Assembly (NCBI GenBank): GCA_012960245.1
Contig: DUBO01000036.1
Coordinates: 21,686-85,685, forward strand
Length of the DNA stretch: 64,000 nt
Direction: 5' to 3'
From: Candidatus Binatota bacterium
Lineage (GTDB): Bacteria; Desulfobacterota; Binatia; UBA1149
In this document: positions 25,337 to 33,728 of the stretch, piece by piece
How positions within the stretch are numbered: position 1 is the stretch's first letter
Layout: the number at the start of each line of letters is the position of its first letter
Notes under the pieces: generated by a model
Told to the model about the DNA's origin: nothing
The model's input: only the letters and a program-made list of their open reading frames with translations
Database searches by the model: none
Translations under genes and position numbers: made by a program

Positions 25337-26666
25337 TCCGCAGGGAGTTCCCACGCGCGTCGCACCGGCGATGATGGTCCTTCCGGCTGCCGCGGGGCGA
25401 GGCTGCCTGTTCGCGCTGTTCGCGCTGTTCGTAGCCGTGCTCTGGCTTCCATTACGACCAGCGAGCGCCGACGTTGCGGCAGGCGACCTGGTAGACAAGG
25501 ACAACATAGAGGAGGCGATAGAGTTTCTGCACCCCGGGCTCGAGTGGTGCGTAAGGCGCGGGCTGGTGATGGAGATCGTCGAGACCGGCAACAATAGCTA
25601 TCCAGCGGTCTACGATAAAGCGACGGAGAAATACCAGGCCCAGGTCGAGATGGCCGCCGATGGCCGCACCTTGATCAATTACGTCGCCGGCCAGCCCTTC
25701 CCGTTACTCGACCCCAATGATCCCGAGATAGCTCGCAAGATCATGTGGAACTACTACTACAACCCCTTTCTGACCGACGATTTTACCATCAAGTACTTTG
25801 ACGCCGACACCGGGCCCATCACGCCGCGCGGCATGGTGATAGAGCGGCATTTTGTCATCGAACAACTGCGCAGGCTCATGTACAACGGTCGTGTACACGT
25901 CGACCCGAAGCCCGAGTTCCTGCCCAACCTCGAGAAGTACCGTCACCAGGAATCCCTGCACCCCATCATTGAACCATTCGACCTCAAGGGCATCGGTTCG
26001 TCGACAGCGCGCTATATGAATCCGGATCGTTCGGACGACACCTGGTTGTACATACCGCAACTGCGCAGGGTCAGGCGCTTGTCGTCTGCCCAGCGCAGCG
26101 ACGCGCTGTTCGGGCAGGACATCGACATGGACAGTTACGGGGGCTACTCGGGAAACCCGGCCTGGTTTGACTGGCGGTTTCTCGGCGAAAAAACGATCCT
26201 GGGCGCGGTGCACGGCAAGCGTTGGCCGGCCCACTGGTGCGAAGGCGGCGGCGATTTCGTTTTCTGTGACACCTGGGAAAAGCGAGACGTCTGGGTCATA
26301 GAGGGGCGTGCCCACATGCCGACCTACGCTTACGGCAAGCGCGTACTTTTTGTCGACAAATTCGCGTTCTACACGCCGTCCACCGACATCTACGACAGGG
26401 GCTTACAGCTCTGGAAAATCTGGATCAACGGCATTAACGTGGGCAGGCGCCCGTTTCCGGAGGCCAAGGTTTCTGTGTACGATTACGACACGGGCTTTAT
26501 ACCGAATATCACCATGGTGGACATGCAGCTCGAGCACGCCACCAGGGCGGCACTGCCCAGCCACCAGTTTCCCGAAGAGGAAGGCTGGTACTGGAACATG
26601 GGGCCTAAGGTCGGCCTGCATCCTGATTTTTTTACCGTGGCCGAACTCATCCGCACAGGGCGCTAA
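25302..26666 (+). CDS. DUF1329 family exported protein
   Basis: 454 residues. Hydrophobic signal segment (GCLFALFALFVAVLWLPLRPASA) is preceded by about 35 residues from the ATG at 25302 (GGGGGA site); the ATG at 25371 is a shorter alternative. The mature part is Trp/Tyr-rich with family-typical YIPQLRRVRRLSSAQRSD and DIDMDSYGGYSGNPAWFDW. DUF1329 proteins have a LolA-like fold, are predicted to act in the outer envelope, and often accompany DUF1302 porins and RND exporters in hydrophobic-compound metabolism; neither partner is adjacent here. Overlaps the preceding HEAT gene; rnhB starts four bases after. Confidence 0.88.
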   Translation: MVTTTIRALFTDPQGVPTRVAPAMMVLPAAAGRGCLFALFALFVAVLWLPLRPASADVAAGDLVDKDNIEEAIEFLHPGLEWCVRRGLVMEIVETGNNSYPAVYDKATEKYQAQVEMAADGRTLINYVAGQPFPLLDPNDPEIARKIMWNYYYNPFLTDDFTIKYFDADTGPITPRGMVIERHFVIEQLRRLMYNGRVHVDPKPEFLPNLEKYRHQESLHPIIEPFDLKGIGSSTARYMNPDRSDDTWLYIPQLRRVRRLSSAQRSDALFGQDIDMDSYGGYSGNPAWFDWRFLGEKTILGAVHGKRWPAHWCEGGGDFVFCDTWEKRDVWVIEGRAHMPTYAYGKRVLFVDKFAFYTPSTDIYDRGLQLWKIWINGINVGRRPFPEAKVSVYDYDTGFIPNITMVDMQLEHATRAALPSHQFPEEEGWYWNMGPKVGLHPDFFTVAELIRTGR

Positions 26667-26670
26667 GAGT

Positions 26671-27399
26671 ATGGCCGCAACCGCTCGCAGCCGGCGGTAT
26701 TCTCCGGAAGAAATGATTCGCCTCGAGCGGTTACTCTGGGACACGGGCTACTGCCACGTGGCGGGGGTGGACGAAGTCGGGGTAGGGCCGCTGGCCGGTC
26801 CCCTGGTGGCCGCCGCCGTGGTCTACCCGCCGGGTAGTGAACCGCTTGCGGTAGCCGATTCCAAGGTGTTGAGCGCCGCGCGGCGGGTGGAGCTCGATGG
26901 GCAGATCCGTGCCGGTGCTGAGAGCATTGGGATAGGCCGGGTCGAAGAGGCTCGTCTCGATGAAATTGGTGTGTACCAGGCAGGGCTGGAAGCAATGCGG
27001 CTTGCAGTGGAACAACTACTCCCGCTGGCCGACTACCTGCTCGTGGACGCCCGCAGGATACCCGGTGTTGAGCAGGGGCAGTCGGCTTACAAGAAGGGGG
27101 ATACGTTTATCTATTCGGTGGCCTCGGCCTCTATCGTAGCCAAGGTATACCGTGACGCACTGATGCTCGATGCCGGGAAGCGATTCCCCGGGTACGGATT
27201 TGAGCGTCACATGGGTTATGGAACCGCCGAGCACATGACGGCGCTCGGTGAATTGGGGCCTTGCAGCATTCATCGTCGTTCGTTCGAGCCGGTGAGGAAA
27301 GCCCTCGCTAGCATGGCTACGGTCGCTGATTCTTCACCTGTCGAGGCCGGTTGCTTGGGAACTACTGACATTTCCGAGCCCAACGAGGAAGCGCTATGA
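26671..27399 (+). CDS. rnhB: Ribonuclease HII
   Basis: Removes RNA from RNA-DNA hybrids and single ribonucleotides in DNA. 242 residues from the ATG at 26671. Catalytic acidic residues in AGVDEVGVGPLAGPLVAAAV (the usual DEAGRG motif reads DEVGVG here) and in YLLVDARRIPG; SVASASIVAKVYRD and YGFERHMGYGT are typical. The altered DEVGVG motif keeps Asp and Glu, though the GRG ribonucleotide-recognition motif is changed to GVG. The stop overlaps the ATG of the next gene (ATGA). Confidence 0.9.
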   Translation: MAATARSRRYSPEEMIRLERLLWDTGYCHVAGVDEVGVGPLAGPLVAAAVVYPPGSEPLAVADSKVLSAARRVELDGQIRAGAESIGIGRVEEARLDEIGVYQAGLEAMRLAVEQLLPLADYLLVDARRIPGVEQGQSAYKKGDTFIYSVASASIVAKVYRDALMLDAGKRFPGYGFERHMGYGTAEHMTALGELGPCSIHRRSFEPVRKALASMATVADSSPVEAGCLGTTDISEPNEEAL

Positions 27400-28610
27400 A
27401 AGAAAAATACCTGCTACCGGCTATGGCGGTCGGTGTGTTTGTGGGGACGGCCTGGGGCTGGGTAGGTGGCGAGGCTGCGCTCTCTACCGCGTGGATCGGG
27501 GATCTCTTTCTCGACCTGCTCCGGGTGCTGGTTCTACCGTTGATCTTCTGTTCGATGGTCGACGCCGTGGCCGGACTGTACCGCATGGGCAGCTTCAATC
27601 GTATCGTCGGGCTGACTTTTTCCTGGTACTTGGCGACCACCGTGATCGCGGTTACTACGGGCCTGGTGGTCGTGAGTATCTTTGAACCCGGTGTCGGTGT
27701 CTCGTTGGGAAGCAGTTCGGCTCCGAGCGTTCAGGCCACGAGTGTGCAGAATATAGTCGGTAGTCTTTTCACAGACAACCTTTTCGAAGCCGCCGTGTCG
27801 TTCAAAGTTCTACCGGTGATGCTGTTTGCGCTGGTCTTCGGCCTGGCACTGTCTTCGGCGGGAGAGCGTGCGGAGTCCGTGAGGAACTTTTTCGGCGCCA
27901 GTACCGCGGCCCTGCTGCGCATGGTTCACTGGCTGATGTTTGTCGCTCCGCTGGGTATTGCCGCCCTGCTGGCCGCGCACCTGGGCAAGGCGGGTGGCGG
28001 CGCTGCTTTTTTTGCCGAGGTGGCAGCCATCGGCAAGTATTGTTTCTGCGTAGTGCTGGGACTGGGAATACATGGCTTCATCGTATTGCCGGTTCTACTC
28101 AAGCTGCTAACCGGGAGATCCCCTTTTCGCTACGCCTATAACCTGGGCGAAGCGCTGCTGACGGCTTTCTCGACAGCCTCGAGCTCGGCAACCCTGGCGC
28201 TGACAATGGACCTCTCCGAAAAACGAAATAGCATCCGTTCTGATACGGCCAGCTTCGTTCTGCCGCTGGGCGCGACCGTCAACATGGACGGAACCGCTCT
28301 CTACGAGGCAGTTGCCGTGATGTTCATCGCCCAGGCCACGGGCATCGAGGTGTCTTTTGGAGGACAGGTGCTGATCGTTGTCACGGCGACGCTGGCATCG
28401 GTCGGCGCGGCGGGTATTCCGCAGGCAGGGTTGGTGACCATGGTGCTTGTACTGGAGGCCGTGGGGCTGCCGGCGGACGGGATATCCGCAATTTTGGCTG
28501 TTGATTGGCTGCTTGACCGATTTCGGACAACGGTTAACGTCTGGGGAGACGCCGTCGGAGCGGGGGTGGTTGACGCCCAATCAGAGGGTGTTTTGCACGG
28601 CCCCGTGTAA
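27396..28610 (+). CDS. Dicarboxylate/amino acid:cation symporter (DAACS, GltP/DctA family)
   Basis: Inner-membrane Na+ or H+ coupled uptake of C4-dicarboxylates or acidic amino acids. 404 residues, eight helices and hairpin loops. Signature segments: LRVLVLPLIFCSMVDAVAGL, the serine-rich re-entrant loop FSTASSSATLALTMDL, LPLGATVNMDGTALYEAVAVMFIAQ and AAGIPQAGLVTMVLVL. NMDGTA in the seventh helix is the cation/substrate motif. Substrate is not determinable from sequence alone. Starts inside the rnhB stop. Confidence 0.92.
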   Translation: MKEKYLLPAMAVGVFVGTAWGWVGGEAALSTAWIGDLFLDLLRVLVLPLIFCSMVDAVAGLYRMGSFNRIVGLTFSWYLATTVIAVTTGLVVVSIFEPGVGVSLGSSSAPSVQATSVQNIVGSLFTDNLFEAAVSFKVLPVMLFALVFGLALSSAGERAESVRNFFGASTAALLRMVHWLMFVAPLGIAALLAAHLGKAGGGAAFFAEVAAIGKYCFCVVLGLGIHGFIVLPVLLKLLTGRSPFRYAYNLGEALLTAFSTASSSATLALTMDLSEKRNSIRSDTASFVLPLGATVNMDGTALYEAVAVMFIAQATGIEVSFGGQVLIVVTATLASVGAAGIPQAGLVTMVLVLEAVGLPADGISAILAVDWLLDRFRTTVNVWGDAVGAGVVDAQSEGVLHGPV

Positions 28611-28647
28611 TGGGGTAGCTTCCCGGGTTGAGGTAAAGAAAAGCTCC

Positions 28648-29253
28648 ATGACACTTTATGACCATCCCAACTGCCCGTTCGCACAAAAAGTGCGGATTGT
28701 ACTGGCAGAAAAAGAACTTTCTTACGAGACCGAGACCGTGGACCTTGCTGCGGGTGCCCAGCGCAGCCCTGAGTTCAGGCGTTTGAATCCCTTCGGGCAG
28801 GTTCCAGTCCTGGTCGACGAGGAGGTCGTTGTCTATGAGTCCAGCCTCATAAACGAGTACCTCAACGACGAGTACCCTTTTCCTAATCTCCTGCCCGAGG
28901 ATTCGGCCGACAGGGCCAAGGCCCGCATGCTCGAAGATTACGCAGACAAGGTTTTTACCCTTCCGGGTATGTCCCTGAGGTGGGAGCTCACGGTAGCGGC
29001 TGGGGATCGTAACGAGAAGAAGTGTGACACGGCCCGCAACGCAATCAGGTCCGGCCTGGCCATGCTCAACGGGATGCTCAAAGACAAGGAATACATAGTC
29101 GGTTATTTCTCGATCGCTGACGTGTCGTTTGCGCCACTGGTCCTGGACCTGGCTTCCCTTGAAATGGAACTTGATCTCAAGCCACCGGTAGCCGAGTGGA
29201 TAGCCCGCCTCAAGAGCCGCCGCAGTGTAGAGTCGCTGCGCCTGGTGGCCTGA
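28648..29253 (+). CDS. Glutathione S-transferase-like protein (SspA-like)
   Basis: 201 residues from the ATG at 28648. Thioredoxin-fold N-terminal domain: MTLYDHPNCPFAQKVRIVLAEKEL (active-site Cys in CPFAQ), NPFGQVPVLVDEEVVVYESSLINEYL; all-helical C-terminal domain with SIADVSFAPLVLDL. Similar in shape to GST and to stringent starvation protein A. No operon partner indicates its substrate. An in-frame upstream extension overlapping the previous gene shows no conservation. Confidence 0.85.
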   Translation: MTLYDHPNCPFAQKVRIVLAEKELSYETETVDLAAGAQRSPEFRRLNPFGQVPVLVDEEVVVYESSLINEYLNDEYPFPNLLPEDSADRAKARMLEDYADKVFTLPGMSLRWELTVAAGDRNEKKCDTARNAIRSGLAMLNGMLKDKEYIVGYFSIADVSFAPLVLDLASLEMELDLKPPVAEWIARLKSRRSVESLRLVA

Positions 29254-29302
29254 ATTATCTACCCTGGTCTCGATCACGACGTCAGGGGAGTTGGAGATCT
29301 GA

Positions 29303-29896
29303 ATGCGTAGACCTGAGGAGCTCGGGTTTCGGGAGCGAATCTATCTTCCCGCCATCGTCGGGGGCCTGTTCGTCACCGGCAGGCGCTTCTGGCGCAACCT
29401 GCTGGGGCACGTCCTCCAGCAGCTGGGCCTTCATGGCGGCTCACCCTCGGTTACAATTCAGTATCCCGATGCCCAGCTAAATTACGGGGAGGGGTATCGC
29501 GGTGCCCACCGACTTACCCTCAAAGATGACGGTGCGGTTAACTGCACGGCTTGCTTTCTCTGCGCCACCGCCTGTCCCGCTCGTTGCATTAATATCGAAG
29601 CTGGGGAACACCCGGACAACGCCGTTGAGAAATATCCAGTGCGATATGAGATCGACACTTTGCGCTGTATCTACTGCGGTTACTGCGTAGAGGCTTGTCC
29701 CTGCGATGCTATACGAATGGATACCGCCGTTCACCCGGGAGTGCCCGGTTACAGCAGGGTCGATTTCATCGAAGACAAGGGCCAGCTGATGGGCCGATCC
29801 CGGGTTATTGAGAACGAAGGCCGAGCGGCCCTGATGAAAGAACATGCCGAGCAATCCGCGGGTGACCAGCCCCGCAGTGCTTCGTATTCAAGCTGA
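29303..29896 (+). CDS. nuoI: NADH-quinone oxidoreductase subunit I (2[4Fe-4S] ferredoxin subunit), solitary
   Basis: 197 residues. Two 4Fe-4S motifs, CTACFLCATACPARC and CIYCGYCVEACPCDAI, and the NuoI-type N-terminal helix (IYLPAIVGGLFVTGRRFW). It carries clusters N6a/N6b between NuoG/F and NuoB in complex I. It stands alone, 5 kb upstream of nuoB-nuoF-nuoG and with no other subunit beside it. The C-terminus extends about 30 residues beyond the E. coli-type end. Confidence 0.9.
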   Translation: MRRPEELGFRERIYLPAIVGGLFVTGRRFWRNLLGHVLQQLGLHGGSPSVTIQYPDAQLNYGEGYRGAHRLTLKDDGAVNCTACFLCATACPARCINIEAGEHPDNAVEKYPVRYEIDTLRCIYCGYCVEACPCDAIRMDTAVHPGVPGYSRVDFIEDKGQLMGRSRVIENEGRAALMKEHAEQSAGDQPRSASYSS

Positions 29897-30027
29897 GCCC
29901 GAGTCCAGCCTTCGTACGGCCGCCCCTCCGCTTTTGTCCTTTAACCGGTCAAACTACCAACTAACGCTGGTTCGAGCTAAACTGGCCGCTCGACCGAGCC
30001 GCGCCGCCGCGGTCTGGAGGAACCGAC

Positions 30028-31227
30028 ATGGCCAGTACCTACGATGAAATCCTAGCTGACGCGCGCCGCGAAATACCCGAGGTCACCGCGGATGAAGCCG
30101 AAAAACTGCTGGCTGCCGCGGACGGCCACGTCGCGGTCGACGTGCGCGAAAAAGAAGAATTTCGCGAAGGCCATGTCCCCGGCGCCTTGAGCCTGCCCCG
30201 GGGGTTTCTCGAAATGCAGGTCGAAACCAAGGTTGCCGATCACGACACTCCGCTGGTTGTTTACTGCCAGAGTGGGGTGCGGTCCATGCTGGCGGCTCGT
30301 CAACTCAAAACCATGGGTTACAGCAGTGTCTGCTCGATGGCCGGGGGCTACGGGGCCTGGAAGGGCGCCGGGCACGAGTGGGAGAAGGATTTCGCTTTCA
30401 CACCCGAACAACTCGAGAGGTATAGCCGCCATTTTCTCCTGCCCGAGGTCGGCGAGGAAGGGCAGGCCAAGCTGCTCAAGGCCAGGGTGCTTTGCCTTGG
30501 CGCGGGCGGTCTCGGCTCGCCGGCGGCTTATTACCTCGCGGCTGCGGGCGTAGGCACCATAGGCATAGTCGATGATGATGTCGTCGATATGTCCAACCTT
30601 CAACGACAGATATTGCACGCCAACGACAGGGTGGGCATGGCCAAGACCGAGTCGGCGGCTATCACCCTCAACGGGCTGAACCCGGACATCAACGTCGTGC
30701 AGCACCGCATGAGACTCGACTCGAGCAACATCATGGATATTCTCAAGGATTACGATCTCGTGGTCGATGGCTGCGATAATTTTCCTACCCGTTACCTGGT
30801 CAACGATGCCTGCGTGATGACCGGCACACCCAACGTGCACGGCAGTATCTTCCAGTTCGAGGGGCAGGCGACCGTTTTTCATCCCGGTGAAGGGCCCTGC
30901 TACCGCTGCCTTTTTCCCGAGCCGCCGCCACCGGGCATGGCTCCGAGTTGCCAGGAAGCAGGCGTACTGGGCGTGTTGCCGGGACTGGTCGGATGCATAC
31001 AGGCGCTGGAGGCCATGAAGTTGATCCTGGGTGCGGGCAAGCCCCTCATCGGCAGACTCGCCCACATAGAAACGTTGGGCATGGAGATCCGCCTGATGAA
31101 GCTGCGCCGTGACCCCGCCTGCCCGATGTGCGGCGACAATCCCTCGATAAGCGAGCTTATCGACTACGAGGAGTTCTGCAGCCTGGCGGGTGGAGGCGAG
31201 GCCGACAGCAGCGCTGATGCCGCCTGA
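30028..31227 (+). CDS. Rhodanese-ThiF/MoeB fusion: E1-like adenylyltransferase/sulfurtransferase
   Basis: 399 residues. Residues 15-110 are a rhodanese domain (HVAVDVREKEEFREGHVPGA; active Cys in VVYCQSGVRSM). Residues 125-385 are the ThiF/MoeB domain (RYSRHFLLPEVGEEGQAKLL, the ATP loop GAGGLGSPAAYYLA, DVVDMSNLQRQ) with zinc cysteines CYRC and CPMC. It adenylates the C-terminus of a ubiquitin-like sulfur carrier (MoaD or ThiS) and the rhodanese supplies sulfur. In MoeZ/MOCS3 the rhodanese is C-terminal; here it is N-terminal. GGAGG precedes the ATG. Confidence 0.93.
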   Translation: MASTYDEILADARREIPEVTADEAEKLLAAADGHVAVDVREKEEFREGHVPGALSLPRGFLEMQVETKVADHDTPLVVYCQSGVRSMLAARQLKTMGYSSVCSMAGGYGAWKGAGHEWEKDFAFTPEQLERYSRHFLLPEVGEEGQAKLLKARVLCLGAGGLGSPAAYYLAAAGVGTIGIVDDDVVDMSNLQRQILHANDRVGMAKTESAAITLNGLNPDINVVQHRMRLDSSNIMDILKDYDLVVDGCDNFPTRYLVNDACVMTGTPNVHGSIFQFEGQATVFHPGEGPCYRCLFPEPPPPGMAPSCQEAGVLGVLPGLVGCIQALEAMKLILGAGKPLIGRLAHIETLGMEIRLMKLRRDPACPMCGDNPSISELIDYEEFCSLAGGGEADSSADAA

Positions 31228-31864
31228 AGCTACGGAGCACGCCTCGGTGCTGCTCATGCGGCACGGCGAGACCGATTGGAATATCCAGCGGCGGATAATG
31301 GGGCAGGCAGCCGTACCGCTCAACGCCAAGGGCGTTGAGCAGGCTCGCGTCGCGGCCGGGGCGTTGGCGCAATTGGGAGTAGAATCCATCATAGCGAGTC
31401 CGCTTCTGCGCGCCGTACAAACAGCCGACATAGTGGCTGAAGAAAGCGGCGCACGGGTTGTGACCGACGCCCGCCTCGGCGAGGTGAAGTTCGGCCGCTG
31501 GCAGGGGATGACCTTTGAGGAGATCCGCGAAGACCCCGATTACGCGGCCTTTCTCGAAGACCCGATCCGTCGCCCGACTCCCGGTGGCGAAACAATCGAA
31601 ATGGTGCAACTGCGGGCACTTGCCGTGGTCGAAGAATTGCCTCCCGGGAGTAGAGCCCTGCTCATTTCGCACGGAGACATCCTGCGTTCTACCCTTTGCC
31701 ATTACCTGGGCCTCGCGCTCGAGGAATTCAGGCGTATCCGCGTGGATAATTGTGCAATCAGTTTGATAGGCAAAGGCTTTAGGGGGCCGGAGGTCAAATT
31801 TGTGAATGTTGTCGTGGACGAGGGCAGGGCCTGGAATTCCAGCCACTGGCAGCAGCCAACCTGA
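31217..31864 (+). CDS. Histidine phosphatase (phosphoglycerate mutase-like) family protein
   Basis: 215 residues from the ATG at 31217, which lies 11 bases inside the preceding gene. Catalytic motif LLMRHGETDWN with phospho-histidine, then SPLLRAVQTA, E in RLGEVKFGRWQGM, and the second His in LLISHGDILRSTLC. Could be a cobalamin/alpha-ribazole phosphatase, GpmB-type or a generic phosphatase; no neighbour decides. A GTG 27 bases upstream is an alternative start. Confidence 0.9.
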   Translation: MPPEATEHASVLLMRHGETDWNIQRRIMGQAAVPLNAKGVEQARVAAGALAQLGVESIIASPLLRAVQTADIVAEESGARVVTDARLGEVKFGRWQGMTFEEIREDPDYAAFLEDPIRRPTPGGETIEMVQLRALAVVEELPPGSRALLISHGDILRSTLCHYLGLALEEFRRIRVDNCAISLIGKGFRGPEVKFVNVVVDEGRAWNSSHWQQPT

Positions 31865-31918
31865 GCCGTGCGCGCGGCGCCGTGGCTGTTGACACCCCGG
31901 CTTTTCAAGGGCAACTTC

Positions 31919-32761
31919 GTGGGCGTGTTGTCTACAGAAGAACTCTCAGGTCTGGCGCAGGAATTGCGTGCGGATAGCCTGAAAATGATTGCCACCGCCG
32001 TTTCCGGACACCCCGGCGGCTCTCTTTCGGCGGCAGAAATAATGGCCACCCTTTATTTCAAGGAGCTGGCCTTTCGCGCCCAGGAACCGTCATGGCCGGG
32101 ACGTGACCGCTTCATCCTGTCCAAGGGCCACGCGGTGCCGGTGCTCTACGCGGCACTGTGCCGGGCAGGTTGCATAGAGGAAGAAGAACTCTCGACCCTG
32201 CGCAGTATTGACAGCCGCCTGCAGGGGCATCCTGACCACGTGCGCCTGCCCTGGATAGAGGCCGCGACCGGGTCCCTCGGGCAGGGCTTGTCGGTATCGG
32301 TGGGTATGGCGCTGGCCGAAAAACTCGACAATGAAAACAACTTTCGTACTTACTGCCTGATGGGTGACGGCGAGATACAGGCGGGGCAGGTTTGGGAAGC
32401 GGCTATGTCTGCCGGAAAGTTCGGGCTGGCCAAGCTCACGGGTATAGTCGACTACAATAAAGTCCAACTCGATGGTCGGGTTGCCAATATCATGGACCTC
32501 GAGCCGCTGGCTGATAAGTGGCAGGCTTTTGGTTGGGACGTGGTCGACGTGGATGGACACGACGTAGACTCGTTGCTTGCAGCTTACGACAGCGCCAGGG
32601 CGAACGATCAAAAACCCACTGTGATTATTGCCCAGACCATCAAGGGTAAGGGCGTGTCTTTCATGGAAGATACACACGCGTGGCATGGCAAGGCCCCCGA
32701 CGACAATGAGCTCGAGCAAGCGCTGCTGGAACTCGGTGTTGGCGCCGCGAAGGATAACTGA
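31919..32761 (+). CDS. Transketolase, N-terminal (TPP-binding) subunit
   Basis: About 280 residues. Contains HPGGSLSAAEIMATLYF, RDRFILSKGHAVPVLYAAL, GSLGQGLSVSVGMALA and the TPP motif MGDGEIQAGQVWEAAM...DYNKVQLDG. Split transketolases occur in archaea and various bacteria, with the two halves encoded by neighbouring genes. GTG at 31919 with AAGGG seven bases ahead is preferred; the GTG at 31868 would add 17 residues. The partner follows after 1 base. Works in the non-oxidative pentose phosphate pathway. Confidence 0.9.
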   Translation: MGVLSTEELSGLAQELRADSLKMIATAVSGHPGGSLSAAEIMATLYFKELAFRAQEPSWPGRDRFILSKGHAVPVLYAALCRAGCIEEEELSTLRSIDSRLQGHPDHVRLPWIEAATGSLGQGLSVSVGMALAEKLDNENNFRTYCLMGDGEIQAGQVWEAAMSAGKFGLAKLTGIVDYNKVQLDGRVANIMDLEPLADKWQAFGWDVVDVDGHDVDSLLAAYDSARANDQKPTVIIAQTIKGKGVSFMEDTHAWHGKAPDDNELEQALLELGVGAAKDN

Positions 32762-32762
32762 A

Positions 32763-33710
32763 ATGGCAAAAGCTACCAGGGTTGCTTTCGGAGAAGCGTT
32801 GGCGCGCTTGGGCGCGACACACGAAAACGTGGTCGTGGTCGATGGTGACCTTTCGTGTTCGACTAACACGAGGAAGTTCTCGGAACAGTTTCCCGACCGC
32901 TTCATCCAGCTGGGTATCGCCGAGGGCAACATGGTCGGCGTGGCGGCCGGGCTGGCGATGGCCGGCAAAGTGCCTTTCGTTTCCAGTTTCGCGTGTTTTC
33001 TCGCTGGTCGCTTCGAGCAGATTCGTATGTCGGTGGGTTACAACAACGCCAACGTGCGGCTCGTGGGTACCCACGCGGGCGTGGGCCCCGGTGAAGACGG
33101 TTACAGCCAGATGGGGCTCGAGGACGTGGCCCTCATGCGTTCGCTGCCCAACATGGTCGTGCTGCAGCCAGCCGACGCGGTAGAAGCCGAGCGCGCGACC
33201 GAGTTCCTGGCCGATTACGTGGGGCCCGCTTATCTGCGCCTCACCAGGCAGGCGCTACCCGATATCTTTGACGCGGATTACAGCTTCGAGTTTGGAAAAG
33301 GCATACGGCTGCGCGAGGGCAAGGACCTGGTGCTGGTTGCTTCCGGCGGCGTGGTCGCAAACTGCCTCGAAGCCGCGGAGCTGCTCGCTGCTGACGGCGT
33401 GGAAACGGGCGTAGTCAACATTCACACCATAAAGCCGCTGGACGAACAGCTCCTCAGAGAAGTCGCTTCGAACAGTAGCCGGGTATTGACGGTAGAAGAT
33501 CACGGCGTGGTCGGCGGTCTCGGCAGCGCCGTAGTTGAGGCCCTGTCGGAGATGCCAGACGTAGTCGTACGCAGGCACGGAGTGCTGGGCTACGGTGAAT
33601 CCGGTACTCAGGTTGATCTCTACGCCCGCCACATGCTCGATGCGGCCGGCATCGCAGAGGCCGCACGACGTTTCCTGGCCCCCGAGATCGAAGCAGTGGC
33701 CACCGGCTGA
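32763..33710 (+). CDS. Transketolase, C-terminal (pyrimidine-binding) subunit
   Basis: 315 residues from ATG at 32763. VAFGEALARLGATHENVVVVDGDL, QLGIAEGNMVGVAAGLA with the catalytic Glu, FACFLAGRFEQIRM, THAGVGPGEDGYSQMGLEDVALMR and a C-terminal domain with VLTVEDHGVVGGLGSAVVE are transketolase-specific. Pairs with the preceding gene to form the full enzyme. No downstream gene on this strand; trmB is convergent after 18 bases. Confidence 0.92.
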   Translation: MAKATRVAFGEALARLGATHENVVVVDGDLSCSTNTRKFSEQFPDRFIQLGIAEGNMVGVAAGLAMAGKVPFVSSFACFLAGRFEQIRMSVGYNNANVRLVGTHAGVGPGEDGYSQMGLEDVALMRSLPNMVVLQPADAVEAERATEFLADYVGPAYLRLTRQALPDIFDADYSFEFGKGIRLREGKDLVLVASGGVVANCLEAAELLAADGVETGVVNIHTIKPLDEQLLREVASNSSRVLTVEDHGVVGGLGSAVVEALSEMPDVVVRRHGVLGYGESGTQVDLYARHMLDAAGIAEAARRFLAPEIEAVATG

Positions 33711-33728
33711 TCGAGCTCGCGTCGCTTC

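Noticed and set aside
30052..31431. 459-codon open frame on the minus strand
   Set aside because: Antisense to the rhodanese-ThiF gene, which has multiple conserved motifs; the antisense product shows none.
31889..31917. TTGACA upstream of the transketolase N-subunit as a promoter
   Set aside because: The -10 position reads CAACTT, only two matches, and the hit lies among tightly packed genes.
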